Source of the DNA: Porphyromonadaceae bacterium UBA3318
GTDB taxonomy: Bacteria > Bacteroidota > Bacteroidia > Bacteroidales > Muribaculaceae
Reading direction: 5' to 3'
Assembly: GCA_002361235.1 (NCBI GenBank)
Contig: DESI01000010.1
Span: 845 to 55,887, forward strand
DNA length: 55,043 nt
The position numbers and the translations under genes were made by a program. Positions within the stretch are counted from its first letter, which is position 1; the number at the start of each line of letters is the position of its first letter. Below the pieces are notes generated by a model, which did no database searches, was not told where the DNA came from, and saw only the letters and a list, made by a program, of their open reading frames with translations. Below, in pieces: positions 1 to 7,654 of the stretch.

Positions 1-165
1 GGCGACGAGCGCATGGCTCAGATTATGCGTGAAGTCGCCGAAGACGCCCGCGAAAGCACCCGCCGGGCTGCCGAGCGTGTGGCTGCCGGAATTGAGGCTG
101 CTACGCATAAGGCTCGCGCAAGAGTTGAAGAAACTTTAAATAGGCTTCGCAATGGCGGCAAGTAA
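1..165 (+). CDS. 3' end of a small charged protein, probable zeta-toxin antitoxin partner (partial)
   Basis: Frame 1 is open from the window edge to TAA at 163-165, giving the last 54 residues of a protein. They are helical and very rich in Ala, Arg and Glu, ending LRNGGK. The reading frame overlaps the start of the zeta-toxin remnant at 152 by 14 nt, the arrangement expected of an antitoxin-toxin operon. The antitoxin role rests only on this position and on the composition; the N-terminus is outside the window. Confidence 0.55.
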   Translation, partial: GDERMAQIMREVAEDARESTRRAAERVAAGIEAATHKARARVEETLNRLRNGGK

Positions 166-330
166 TCATTACTCTGTTCTGATTGTGATTGCCGGTCCCA
201 ATGGGTCAGGCAAGACTTCCGAGACCTCCAGGATTCTGCATCATGAGTGGCTGTAAGATTCGGAATACATCAATAAATGAGAATTTGTCGCGTTGCCTTA
301 TAAAAAGGTGTTCCAATATGATAATTGTTG
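152..330 (+). pseudogene. Zeta-type toxin kinase, N-terminal remnant
   Basis: From ATG at 152 the frame reads a hydrophobic strand followed by IAGPNGSGKT, a Walker A P-loop typical of zeta toxins and related UDP-sugar or nucleotide kinases, then HHEWL. TAA at 254-256 interrupts it, and the same frame continues with DSEYINK, TGA, EFVAL, so the family pattern of P-loop, HEW, then SEYIN is kept across two stop codons. The matching C-terminal piece lies at 1701-1787. The gene is therefore dead: nonsense codons plus a split. Zeta toxins normally phosphorylate UDP-N-acetylglucosamine to poison cell-wall synthesis. Confidence 0.7.
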
Positions 331-1640
331 ATATTGAAAAAGTATCGGTCAATAGAACAGCCCGATTGGTGAAAGTATCGGAGATATTCAGAAGTGTCTT
401 TCTCCCGGTAATGACTTTTCTGTGCGTATTGCCATGTCTCGGAACCACACCGGGCCATGGGCATCTTATCCCTGGAGACCCATCTAATAAATTCATTATC
501 GGCGACAGTATCTGGAAATTCGCAAAGGTTCCCTGGAAATGCGTCTTAATCAATTCTAAAGGCGACACCATCACAAGATATTATCGTCGGGACGGTGTGG
601 AGAAAGCGCGCTTGGGCAGCTCTCATTATTATTTCGCAGCCATGAATCAGGGCAGCGAAAATCGCGATTATTACGAAACCTACCGCACTTACAAGAGCGG
701 TGAGACCAAACAGGTAAGGAATTGGTATAATTACGGGGCCGATTACGGTAATAAACCGAACAATAAACGATATTTCTACACTCCGCGCTTCAATGATGCC
801 CACGGGAATTGGGTGGCTGTTCGAAATGAGTCGAGCGTTGACCCTGAGACATTACGTCGTGTAATGGTATACTATGACGAGACAGGGTTTTCGGAAAAGG
901 AAGATAAAGAGATTGACGCCCGAACCAACGCCCTGGTCTCGGCAGTGAAAGAACAGGAAAATCCGTTCAATCTTAAAAACATAGCCGGTTCGGCGTTTTC
1001 TTTCGGTGCTAAGGCATTGTATCTATTAGGTCTGTTCATATTGTTTATGTTGGTGTTCAGGCGCAATGTCTTATACTTATGGATTGACCGACATGCCGGC
1101 AAGGTGATAACACCGCGCAACGGCGGCCTGTTCTGCCGCACTCAACTCTGCGGCATCATACCGTCCATTCTGATACTCGGCCCCACAGGACTTTACATTT
1201 ATAACGGACACACTACGGCTGTGTTGCAGCCTGGACTGCTTACGGATACCCTCTACGGCATTGCAATCGCTTTAGCCTACGCACTGATATATGTTTTGAT
1301 ACGTCGGCGCAAAGTGTTCACACGCACTGCAATATGGGAGCTTATCTATGGAACGTGCTGTTGTATTTGTCTTTGGGCTGCGGTAATACTGGGCATATAC
1401 GTAGCTGTCATAATGCTTATCGGACTTTTCTTCGCCGGGATGCTGTTCGGCCGGGGTGGCACCCTGCCGAATGATGTTGAAGGCCCGAATTCAGCAGGTG
1501 TAATGTCCGGTGACGGCGAATATGCTCATCTCAACAGAATAGGATCCAGCGACTATTTTATGGATCATAACGGCAACATATACGACGGCCGTTCTTCAGG
1601 TTCTTTTCACCGTTTGGGAGACGGCAAGTCGTTTTATTGA
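318..1640 (+). CDS. Unrecognised multi-pass membrane protein inserted in the toxin locus
   Basis: This 440-residue protein starts at ATG 318; the frame is open upstream to 189, but that stretch overlaps the toxin remnant. An N-terminal hydrophobic segment (FLPVMTFLCVLPCLG) looks like a signal peptide or membrane anchor. A polar, probably extracytoplasmic region rich in Tyr and Asn follows. A cluster of four or more hydrophobic segments lies at about residues 230-390. The tail is Gly/Asp-rich and contains DHNGNIYDGRSSGSF. I recognise no family. It sits between the two halves of a zeta-toxin gene, so it or the DNA carrying it probably entered that gene. A strong hairpin at 1839-1876 follows it. 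Confidence 0.7.
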   Translation: MIIVDIEKVSVNRTARLVKVSEIFRSVFLPVMTFLCVLPCLGTTPGHGHLIPGDPSNKFIIGDSIWKFAKVPWKCVLINSKGDTITRYYRRDGVEKARLGSSHYYFAAMNQGSENRDYYETYRTYKSGETKQVRNWYNYGADYGNKPNNKRYFYTPRFNDAHGNWVAVRNESSVDPETLRRVMVYYDETGFSEKEDKEIDARTNALVSAVKEQENPFNLKNIAGSAFSFGAKALYLLGLFILFMLVFRRNVLYLWIDRHAGKVITPRNGGLFCRTQLCGIIPSILILGPTGLYIYNGHTTAVLQPGLLTDTLYGIAIALAYALIYVLIRRRKVFTRTAIWELIYGTCCCICLWAAVILGIYVAVIMLIGLFFAGMLFGRGGTLPNDVEGPNSAGVMSGDGEYAHLNRIGSSDYFMDHNGNIYDGRSSGSFHRLGDGKSFY

Positions 1641-1700
1641 TGATAAGACTTGACCTTCTTTATAAAGTGGACAAAATTCATTAGCTTGTTCATTTTTCCT

Positions 1701-1787
1701 TTCGAATTTCCGACTATCAATGCGAAGCGAGTGGCGAGCCGTGTGCTTAATGGCGGCCACGATGTGTCGGCCCCGGCTGACCACTGA
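1701..1787 (+). pseudogene. Zeta-type toxin kinase, C-terminal remnant
   Basis: The frame from 1701 reads FEFPTINAKRV then ASRVLNGGHDVS and stops at TGA 1785-1787. The sequence PTIN-x-x-RV followed by RV-x-x-GGHDV is the signature of the C-terminal part of zeta-type toxins. The frame differs from that of the N-terminal remnant at 152-330, and about 1.37 kb of unrelated DNA separates them. Read together the two remnants are one toxin gene broken by insertion and then degraded. Confidence 0.65.
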
Positions 1788-1838
1788 GGATAATAATCCA
1801 TTCTGCGGCATCGGGATTGATTTCAGATATCACATACA

Positions 1839-1876
1839 ATTTCAGGCATCGCTCCTTAAGGAATGATGCCTGAAAT
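1839..1876. terminator. Bidirectional hairpin terminator
   Basis: Perfect 12-bp arms ATTTCAGGCATC (1839-1850) and GATGCCTGAAAT (1865-1876) flank a 14-nt loop that itself contains TCCTTAAGGA. It lies between the convergent membrane-protein gene and the metallophosphoesterase gene, with an A/T-rich stretch on each side, so it can serve both strands. Confidence 0.7.
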
Positions 1877-1912
1877 CAAGTTATTCATTTTTGAAATGTA
1901 TAACCGGACGAT

Positions 1913-3094
1913 TCAATTTACTTTTCCATGGGAAACCGGGTATTCGAATTGATGTAGGAGCCTACCTTGTCGGTCCAGAACCTTCAACTTCATACTATCC
2001 GCATCTGCATTCACCACTACGGCATCCTGATTGGAATTGATCAGCACCGGAAACTGCCTGTCCTTACCATCCGGCTTATGATATGAATAGCAATGCAAGT
2101 GGCCGCAAAGCATCAGATCAATCCCGGCGTTGTTCAGAATAGGTTCAAACAGCTGTCTGGCGTGCATCGGACCATGCCAGCCTGCATCTACGGTCGGAAC
2201 ATGTATGACGGCAATTCTGTATGGTGCGGTGCAGAATTCTTCGGATTCAACCGTCTCACGAAGCCAAGCCGCTTCTTCCTTCCGGTAATCGTCAAAGAAG
2301 GATGTACCCGAATATTCTATGTCGCTGTCAGGCTTATCCTCACCTCCGTCCAAGACGACAAAATAACATGGCCCATATTTGAACGAATAGTATGGCTTTC
2401 CGTTGGAATTCGGGAAATACTTCATATAATCCTTTGAGATCGCCCCGCGTGTCTCATGATTTCCACGCGACACGTACGTGGGAATCTCTTTTGCGAACAT
2501 ATTGACGGATGTGTCAATGAAACTGCTGAACAGTCTGTCCTCGCTATCCATAAAATCTACCATATCGCCGTTGTATAGCACGAAATCGGTCTTATCCTTT
2601 TTTACATTGGACAACAGATCGCTCAACACATCATTTTTACCATGTACATCGTTAATCATTACGAATTCCACGTCCTTTTTGTTTTTCTCCACTGTACGGA
2701 AACATGGCGGATCCATAGGATATACTTTTGAAGATGCTATGCCTCCAAACGATACATGATATGGCTGCATGTCAGTCACCTCCTCCGAAAATATGCGGTA
2801 TCGGTACGAGGTGCCGGGCTTCAGGCCAGTCAGCGATACTTTGTGGAACGTTCCGACCACAGCCCTGCCAAGGTCTGTGGAATATATTCTCGGCCTTTCG
2901 GATAAATAGAAGTGCGTTCCGTCGTCCGGCGCGAGTTCCACCCATGCAGTCGCCGGCTTGTCCGTACGCCACAACACATCACAGCCTGTTTCCGTCATAT
3001 TCTGAATATAGGGTCCGGACACTATTTCTATCGCACCGGCAAAGACAGCTTGGAATGCCAATAATATTAGCGGGACAATCACTCTTATCTTCAT
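1913..3094 (-). CDS. Secreted metallophosphoesterase of the purple-acid-phosphatase type
   Basis: 393 residues with a signal peptide (hydrophobic residues 4-18, cleavage near 20). Residues 22-120 resemble the fibronectin-III-like N-terminal domain of purple acid phosphatases (GPYIQNMTETG, then a GLKPGTSYRYRI strand). The calcineurin-like domain has its metal motifs in order: DVH at 149-151, GDMVD at 176-180, GNHE at 211-214, H298 and GHLH at 331-334, so it should be an active dinuclear metal phosphatase or phosphodiesterase in the periplasm or on the surface. It starts 11 nt after rhaD ends and is probably the last gene of the rhamnose operon. The substrate is unknown. Confidence 0.85.
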   Translation of the reverse strand: MKIRVIVPLILLAFQAVFAGAIEIVSGPYIQNMTETGCDVLWRTDKPATAWVELAPDDGTHFYLSERPRIYSTDLGRAVVGTFHKVSLTGLKPGTSYRYRIFSEEVTDMQPYHVSFGGIASSKVYPMDPPCFRTVEKNKKDVEFVMINDVHGKNDVLSDLLSNVKKDKTDFVLYNGDMVDFMDSEDRLFSSFIDTSVNMFAKEIPTYVSRGNHETRGAISKDYMKYFPNSNGKPYYSFKYGPCYFVVLDGGEDKPDSDIEYSGTSFFDDYRKEEAAWLRETVESEEFCTAPYRIAVIHVPTVDAGWHGPMHARQLFEPILNNAGIDLMLCGHLHCYSYHKPDGKDRQFPVLINSNQDAVVVNADADSMKLKVLDRQGRLLHQFEYPVSHGKVN

Positions 3095-3105
3095 GTCGTC
3101 TATCC

Positions 3106-3918
3106 TTATTTTGGCAAATTAAACACCTTTGAGATTTCCTGCATCTGAGCCTGTGACATTCCGTCGGGGATGAAGCCCATGGCGCGGGCATACATATATA
3201 TGATTGCGCTCTTGGTCAGCGTGTCGACCATATCGAAGGCCTCAATGATGTCGTCGCCTACGGCAAACACGCCGTGCTTCTCCCACATCACCACGTCGTA
3301 GTCATCGTCGATGGCGCGGATCGTGGCTTCGGCCAGCTCGTTGGAACTCGGAAGCATGTACGGCACTATTCCAAGTCCACGGGGACAGAAGGCCTTCGTC
3401 TCCGGTATCATGCTCCACAGCAGGTTTGTCAGCACGTCCTTCTTCAAGAACTCGGGATTGTGGCTCATTGCCACCAGTTCGATGGGGTGCGTGTGCAGCG
3501 AGGCCTTATAGGGTGAGCCCTTGCCGATAAGATAGTTGTGTACAGCTAAGTGCGACGGCAGCTCGGAGGTGGGTTTGACCGGGTCATCGGCCACTATCTC
3601 GTAGTGGGCGCAGTCGTCGGTGATGCGTATGATGGAGCCGTTCTCCATAGGTCGGCGTGCAAGATCGCGCATCCGCTTATTAGTCCCTTTGCAATAAAAC
3701 CAGCACCCATTCAGGTTGGGCAATGTCAGGCCGATGGCAACAGGTTCGCTGATGGCGGGAAGGGCCTTCATCGCGTCGTCAACATGTTCGGTGATGTTGA
3801 CGGTAATGTTGCCGCCGTTTCGCTCGGCCCATCCCTTCTGCCAGAGATAACCGGCGACCTCGGCCACCTTGTCCACTTCGGCGGCGAACGCCGGGCGGTT
3901 TTCAAGTATAGAAGTCAT
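3106..3918 (-). CDS. rhaD: Rhamnulose-1-phosphate aldolase
   Basis: 270-residue class II aldolase that splits L-rhamnulose 1-phosphate into dihydroxyacetone phosphate and L-lactaldehyde in the cytoplasm. Zinc ligands are visible as HTH (142-144) and H215 in WEKHGVF, and the catalytic Glu is at about 119 in TSEL, spaced as in E. coli RhaD. The length is normal. It lies 7 nt after rhaT, in the cluster rhaB-rhaA-rhaT-rhaD, which makes the identification firm. Nothing is missing from this step of the pathway. Confidence 0.95.
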   Translation of the reverse strand: MTSILENRPAFAAEVDKVAEVAGYLWQKGWAERNGGNITVNITEHVDDAMKALPAISEPVAIGLTLPNLNGCWFYCKGTNKRMRDLARRPMENGSIIRITDDCAHYEIVADDPVKPTSELPSHLAVHNYLIGKGSPYKASLHTHPIELVAMSHNPEFLKKDVLTNLLWSMIPETKAFCPRGLGIVPYMLPSSNELAEATIRAIDDDYDVVMWEKHGVFAVGDDIIEAFDMVDTLTKSAIIYMYARAMGFIPDGMSQAQMQEISKVFNLPK

Positions 3919-3925
3919 GTTTAAT

Positions 3926-4918
3926 TCAAATTAATTGTGGTAGGAATGATGAAACAATCAGTACGACAAGACCTATGACCAACACTGTCTTGGTTTTTGT
4001 CGTGGTGCCCCTCCATTCATTAAGGATTATGCCCCATACGTTAGAGAAGGTAACATTCAGGGACATCAATATGCACCATGAGAATGTGAGAAGCGTCGCC
4101 GAGCCGGCAAGGAATCCCTTGCCCAACGCCAGTCCGAAGAACTGGCTGTACCATAGCAGTCCGGCCAAGGCGCAGAACTGGATGTTGTTCACGTATAGCG
4201 AGGTCTTGAAGTAGTCGCCGAAGGTTTTGTTCCTATGGTTCTGCCACAGACAGTAGACAGCGTTTGTGAAGAAACCGCCGAGTGTGACGAGTAACGTAGC
4301 GGGAAGCGTGCGGTAAATCTCGGGAGTTTCTTCGAAGCAGAGCGAGGAGCCTAAGCCGAGTCCGATGCTGAAGCACGCGCTCATCAGCCCGGCTATCAGT
4401 GCTACTGTTATCCCCTTGCCGAAGTTGAATTCTTTTACCGTCTCTCCTGCCGTCTTGGCACGCATGCCTCCGGCAACGCCTATGATGGCGATGCCTGTCA
4501 AGGTTACGGCCACGCCTGTCAGTACGGGCATCGTCAGGTCGCCGGGCGTCCCCATGAACAGCGGGGTGAGTATGGTGCCGAGTGCGGCGCATGTGCCTAA
4601 CGATATGGACTGTCCGAGGGCCACGCCGAGGTAGCGCATGGAGAGGCCGAACGTCAGGCCTCCCACGCCCCACAATACTCCGAACAGTATGGCGAGAAGC
4701 GCGTCCTTCGGGTTAGCGCTGTACGCCTCCATCAGCGAGTGGCCCGAGGGTACGGCGAGCAACGCGCCCAACAGCGGAAACACCAGCCATGCGAACACGC
4801 CCTGCACCAGCCAGAAGCTCTCCCAGCTCCAGTCCTTCACGCGCTTAATCGGAACATAGCTGCTCGACTGACAGAATGAGCCGACGGCTATGATTAGAAG
4901 TCCGAGTATGATTCCCAT
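3926..4918 (-). CDS. rhaT: L-rhamnose/proton symporter
   Basis: 330 residues and about ten hydrophobic membrane segments, with the RhaT-type N-terminus (GSFCQSSSYVPIKRVKDWSW) and length. It imports L-rhamnose, and possibly L-lyxose, across the inner membrane with a proton. Its ATG overlaps the rhaA stop codon by one base (TGATG at 4916-4920), so the two are likely translationally coupled. rhaD follows after 7 nt. Confidence 0.95.
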   Translation of the reverse strand: MGIILGLLIIAVGSFCQSSSYVPIKRVKDWSWESFWLVQGVFAWLVFPLLGALLAVPSGHSLMEAYSANPKDALLAILFGVLWGVGGLTFGLSMRYLGVALGQSISLGTCAALGTILTPLFMGTPGDLTMPVLTGVAVTLTGIAIIGVAGGMRAKTAGETVKEFNFGKGITVALIAGLMSACFSIGLGLGSSLCFEETPEIYRTLPATLLVTLGGFFTNAVYCLWQNHRNKTFGDYFKTSLYVNNIQFCALAGLLWYSQFFGLALGKGFLAGSATLLTFSWCILMSLNVTFSNVWGIILNEWRGTTTKTKTVLVIGLVVLIVSSFLPQLI

Positions 4919-6171
4919 CAGCGTTTGGATGTAACCCGTTTTTCGTAATCTTCAATGGCCGGAATGAACGTCTCGCCGACGGGGACATTGTTGCGCAGGC
5001 AAAACATGTCGTAGACGGCGTTCCAGGGTAGGTTCTTGCATTCCTCAAGCAGTGCAAGGCGCTGGAATTTTTTGTCGGCGAGTTCGTATGCGCGGAGGGT
5101 ATCGGTCGGTTCGAGCAGTGCGCGGAGCATGCACTTCTGGGCGGCACGGCTGCCTATGACGTATGCGCCGATACGGTTGAGCGTGCCATCGAAGTAATCC
5201 AGCCCGTAATGCACGCGGTTCAGCGCACCGGCGCGTACTATCTCGCTGAACAGGTCCATCGTCGGGTCGTCCATGATGGTGACGTGGTCCGAATCCCAAC
5301 GTATCGGTCGCGAAACGTGAAGCATCAGTTCCGGCACGAACAGGAGCATGGCCGATACCTTGTCGGCGACGCTTTCGGTGGGATGGAAATGGCCGGTGTC
5401 GAGGGTTATCATCATATCGCGTTTCGATGCATAGGCTGTGTAGAAGTCGTTGCTGCCGACCGTGTAGCTTTCCAGTCCGATGCCGAACACCTTTGACTCG
5501 ACGCAGTCCTTCATCCAGTCGTATTTATGTTCGAATATCTGATCGAGCGAGTCCTTCAGCAGCTCGCGGTACATATAGCGGTTGACTGTTATATCCTTGC
5601 TGCCGTCGTGCACCCATGTATTCATGATGCAGGGGTCCTTCTGGGCTTCGCCGATGACGTCGGATATTTCACGACAGCGCTTGCTGTGCTCTATCCAGAA
5701 GTCGCGGATTCCCTTGTCGGGGTTCGACAGGCTGAGATCGCCGCTCCTGGAGTGCGAGAAGGAGGTGGAGTTGAAGTCGAGCTTGATGTCGTACTCCCGG
5801 CTCCACTCTATCCAGCTCAGGAAGTATTCGGGGGTCACTTCGTCGCGGTCCACATGCTTGCCCCGGAAGTCACCGTATATCTCGTGGAGGTTGAGGCGGT
5901 GCTTGCCCGGAATCAGCGACATGGCGTAGAGAATGTCGTCACGAAGCTCGTTGATGTTTCTCGCTTTGCCGGGATAGTTGCCGTTGACCTGTATGCCTCC
6001 GGTCAGTCCTCCCTCGCGAGGCTCGAAACCGGAGACGTCATCGGCCTGCCAGCAGTGCATGCTCAGATGAAAGTCCTGAATCTGCTCCAGCACCTTGTCC
6101 GTGTCCACGCCTATGGCGGCGTAGCGCTCCTTGGCTATCTCGTACGCTTTGCGGATTGTATCTTCTTTCAT
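4918..6171 (-). CDS. rhaA: L-rhamnose isomerase
   Basis: 417-residue TIM-barrel isomerase converting L-rhamnose to L-rhamnulose. Recognisable segments are IQVNGNYPGKARN near residue 60, the HVDRDEVTPEYF segment in the middle, and TLDTGHFHPTESVADK, which carries metal and substrate residues. The length is the usual one and no lesion is visible. It begins 18 nt after the rhaB stop codon and overlaps rhaT by one base, placing it inside one transcript. Confidence 0.95.
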   Translation of the reverse strand: MKEDTIRKAYEIAKERYAAIGVDTDKVLEQIQDFHLSMHCWQADDVSGFEPREGGLTGGIQVNGNYPGKARNINELRDDILYAMSLIPGKHRLNLHEIYGDFRGKHVDRDEVTPEYFLSWIEWSREYDIKLDFNSTSFSHSRSGDLSLSNPDKGIRDFWIEHSKRCREISDVIGEAQKDPCIMNTWVHDGSKDITVNRYMYRELLKDSLDQIFEHKYDWMKDCVESKVFGIGLESYTVGSNDFYTAYASKRDMMITLDTGHFHPTESVADKVSAMLLFVPELMLHVSRPIRWDSDHVTIMDDPTMDLFSEIVRAGALNRVHYGLDYFDGTLNRIGAYVIGSRAAQKCMLRALLEPTDTLRAYELADKKFQRLALLEECKNLPWNAVYDMFCLRNNVPVGETFIPAIEDYEKRVTSKR

Positions 6172-6189
6172 GATTATTCGGTTTTGGTA

Positions 6190-7614
6190 TTATTTATTTT
6201 TAGGGTAATAGGTTATTGTCTCTATATTTCCCGCAATGACCTTGCGCATTTCAGCGAGGTTCTTGATTTCGCCGGCTGCCACGGCCTGTATCATGATATT
6301 TCCGAGTGCGGTGGCTTCCGCGGGACCAGCCACTACGGGTATGCCGCAGGCGTCGGCCGTAAGCTGGTTAAGGAAGGCATTGCGCGAGCCGCCGCCTATC
6401 ACATGCAGGCGTTCTATCGGATATTCCGAAAGGGTGCGGAATATATCGAGGGTCTTTGCATACTTGCGTGCCAGGCTCTCGAAGACGGAGCGAATGTATT
6501 CGCCGTGGGTGGCCGGCACTTTTTGATCTGTAGCCCTGCAGTAGCTGTCGATGGCCTCGACCATGTTGTCGGGAGCGGTGAAGGCACGATCATCGGGATC
6601 TATAACGCACACGGCCTTGGAGTTTTCCGCCAACTCCACCATCTGCGGGTATGTGTAGGCAAAGCCTTCCGATTTCCATCGCTTCAGGCATTGCTCCACT
6701 ATCCACATTCCCGTGATGTTCTTCAGTAGCCGGATGGTGCCTTCCACGCCACCCTCGTTAGTTATATTGTAAGTCCGTGTGGTTTCGTTTATTACAGGAG
6801 CATCTGTCTCGATACCCATCAGCGACCAGGTGCCGCTGCTAAGATAGGCGAAGTTCGGATCAGCGGCCGGTATCGCGGCCACTGCCGATGCCGTGTCGTG
6901 TCCCGCTACTGCCACAACCGGAACTTGCTTCATCCCGGTCTCTGCCGCGATAACCTCTTTCAGAAGTCCGACGATATGCCCGGGTTCGACCATCGGGCCG
7001 AACTTATCGGGTTCGATGCCGAGGGCCGTAAGCACCTCCCCATCGAGCTGACGGGTAGCGGCATTGACTATCGAACCGGTAGAGGCTATGGTATATTCAG
7101 TGACGATATTCCCGGTGAACATATAGCTCAATGCATCCGGCAAGAACACAAACTTTGCCGCATTCTGATGTGAGAAATCTTTGCGGTGTTCGTTAAGCTG
7201 GAATACCGTATTGAAGCCCAGATGCTGTATTCCGGTATGAGCATATAGTTCGTTGGCAGACATTACGTCCTTGAAGAAGCGAGCGTCGGCACCTATAGTC
7301 TGAACGTCGCGGTAGGCGTACGGAAGACCGATGAAATTACCGTCAGGTCCGACGCACACTTAGTCCACGCCCCAGGTGTCGATGCCGATGGAAGTCGGGA
7401 CAACGCCGAGACGCGACACTTCCTTCAGTCCGCGTATCAATTCCTCGTACAGCGAGTAGATATTCCAGTACAAGTGTCCGTCAAGAGGCATCATCCTGTT
7501 CGGAAAGCGTGTCAGCTCCTGCATGGTAATGCGCCTGTCGTCGGTCAGTTCGCCGAGGATGGTGCGCCCGCTGGTGGCGCCAAGGTCGAATGCTATGAAA
7601 AATTTCGATGTCAT
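6190..7614 (-). pseudogene. rhaB: Rhamnulokinase gene interrupted by an in-frame TAA
   Basis: Read without the stop, this is a 474-codon FGGY-family sugar kinase, close to the normal RhaB length. The N-terminal phosphate-binding segment DLGATSGR lies at residues 9-16, and the C-terminal part has AGHDTASAVAA and HVIGGGSRN. Codon 85 (7360-7362) is TAA, directly after GIDTWGVD, where the family normally has Tyr; one base change from TAC or TAT explains it. The frame is otherwise intact for 389 codons, so the lesion is recent or is a sequencing error. A GTG directly follows the stop and could restart translation, but that product would lack the ATP-phosphate loop. Downstream rha genes look intact. 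Confidence 0.85.
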
Positions 7615-7654
7615 GCCTAATTTATATTTTTGCTATATTTCGTCACCCTTCATA

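Noticed and set aside
152..1787. Insertion sequence or prophage as the cause of the split toxin gene
   Set aside because: I found no transposase, integrase, terminal inverted repeats or clear target-site duplication around the inserted stretch.
5527..6729. A 400-codon plus-strand frame opposite rhaA and rhaB
   Set aside because: It spans two well-identified genes on the other strand and reads as low-information sequence, so it is a shadow frame.
7360..7362. TAA read as a recoded sense codon
   Set aside because: All intact genes in the window end normally, many with TAA (for example nadC and cdsA), so a changed genetic code is not supported.
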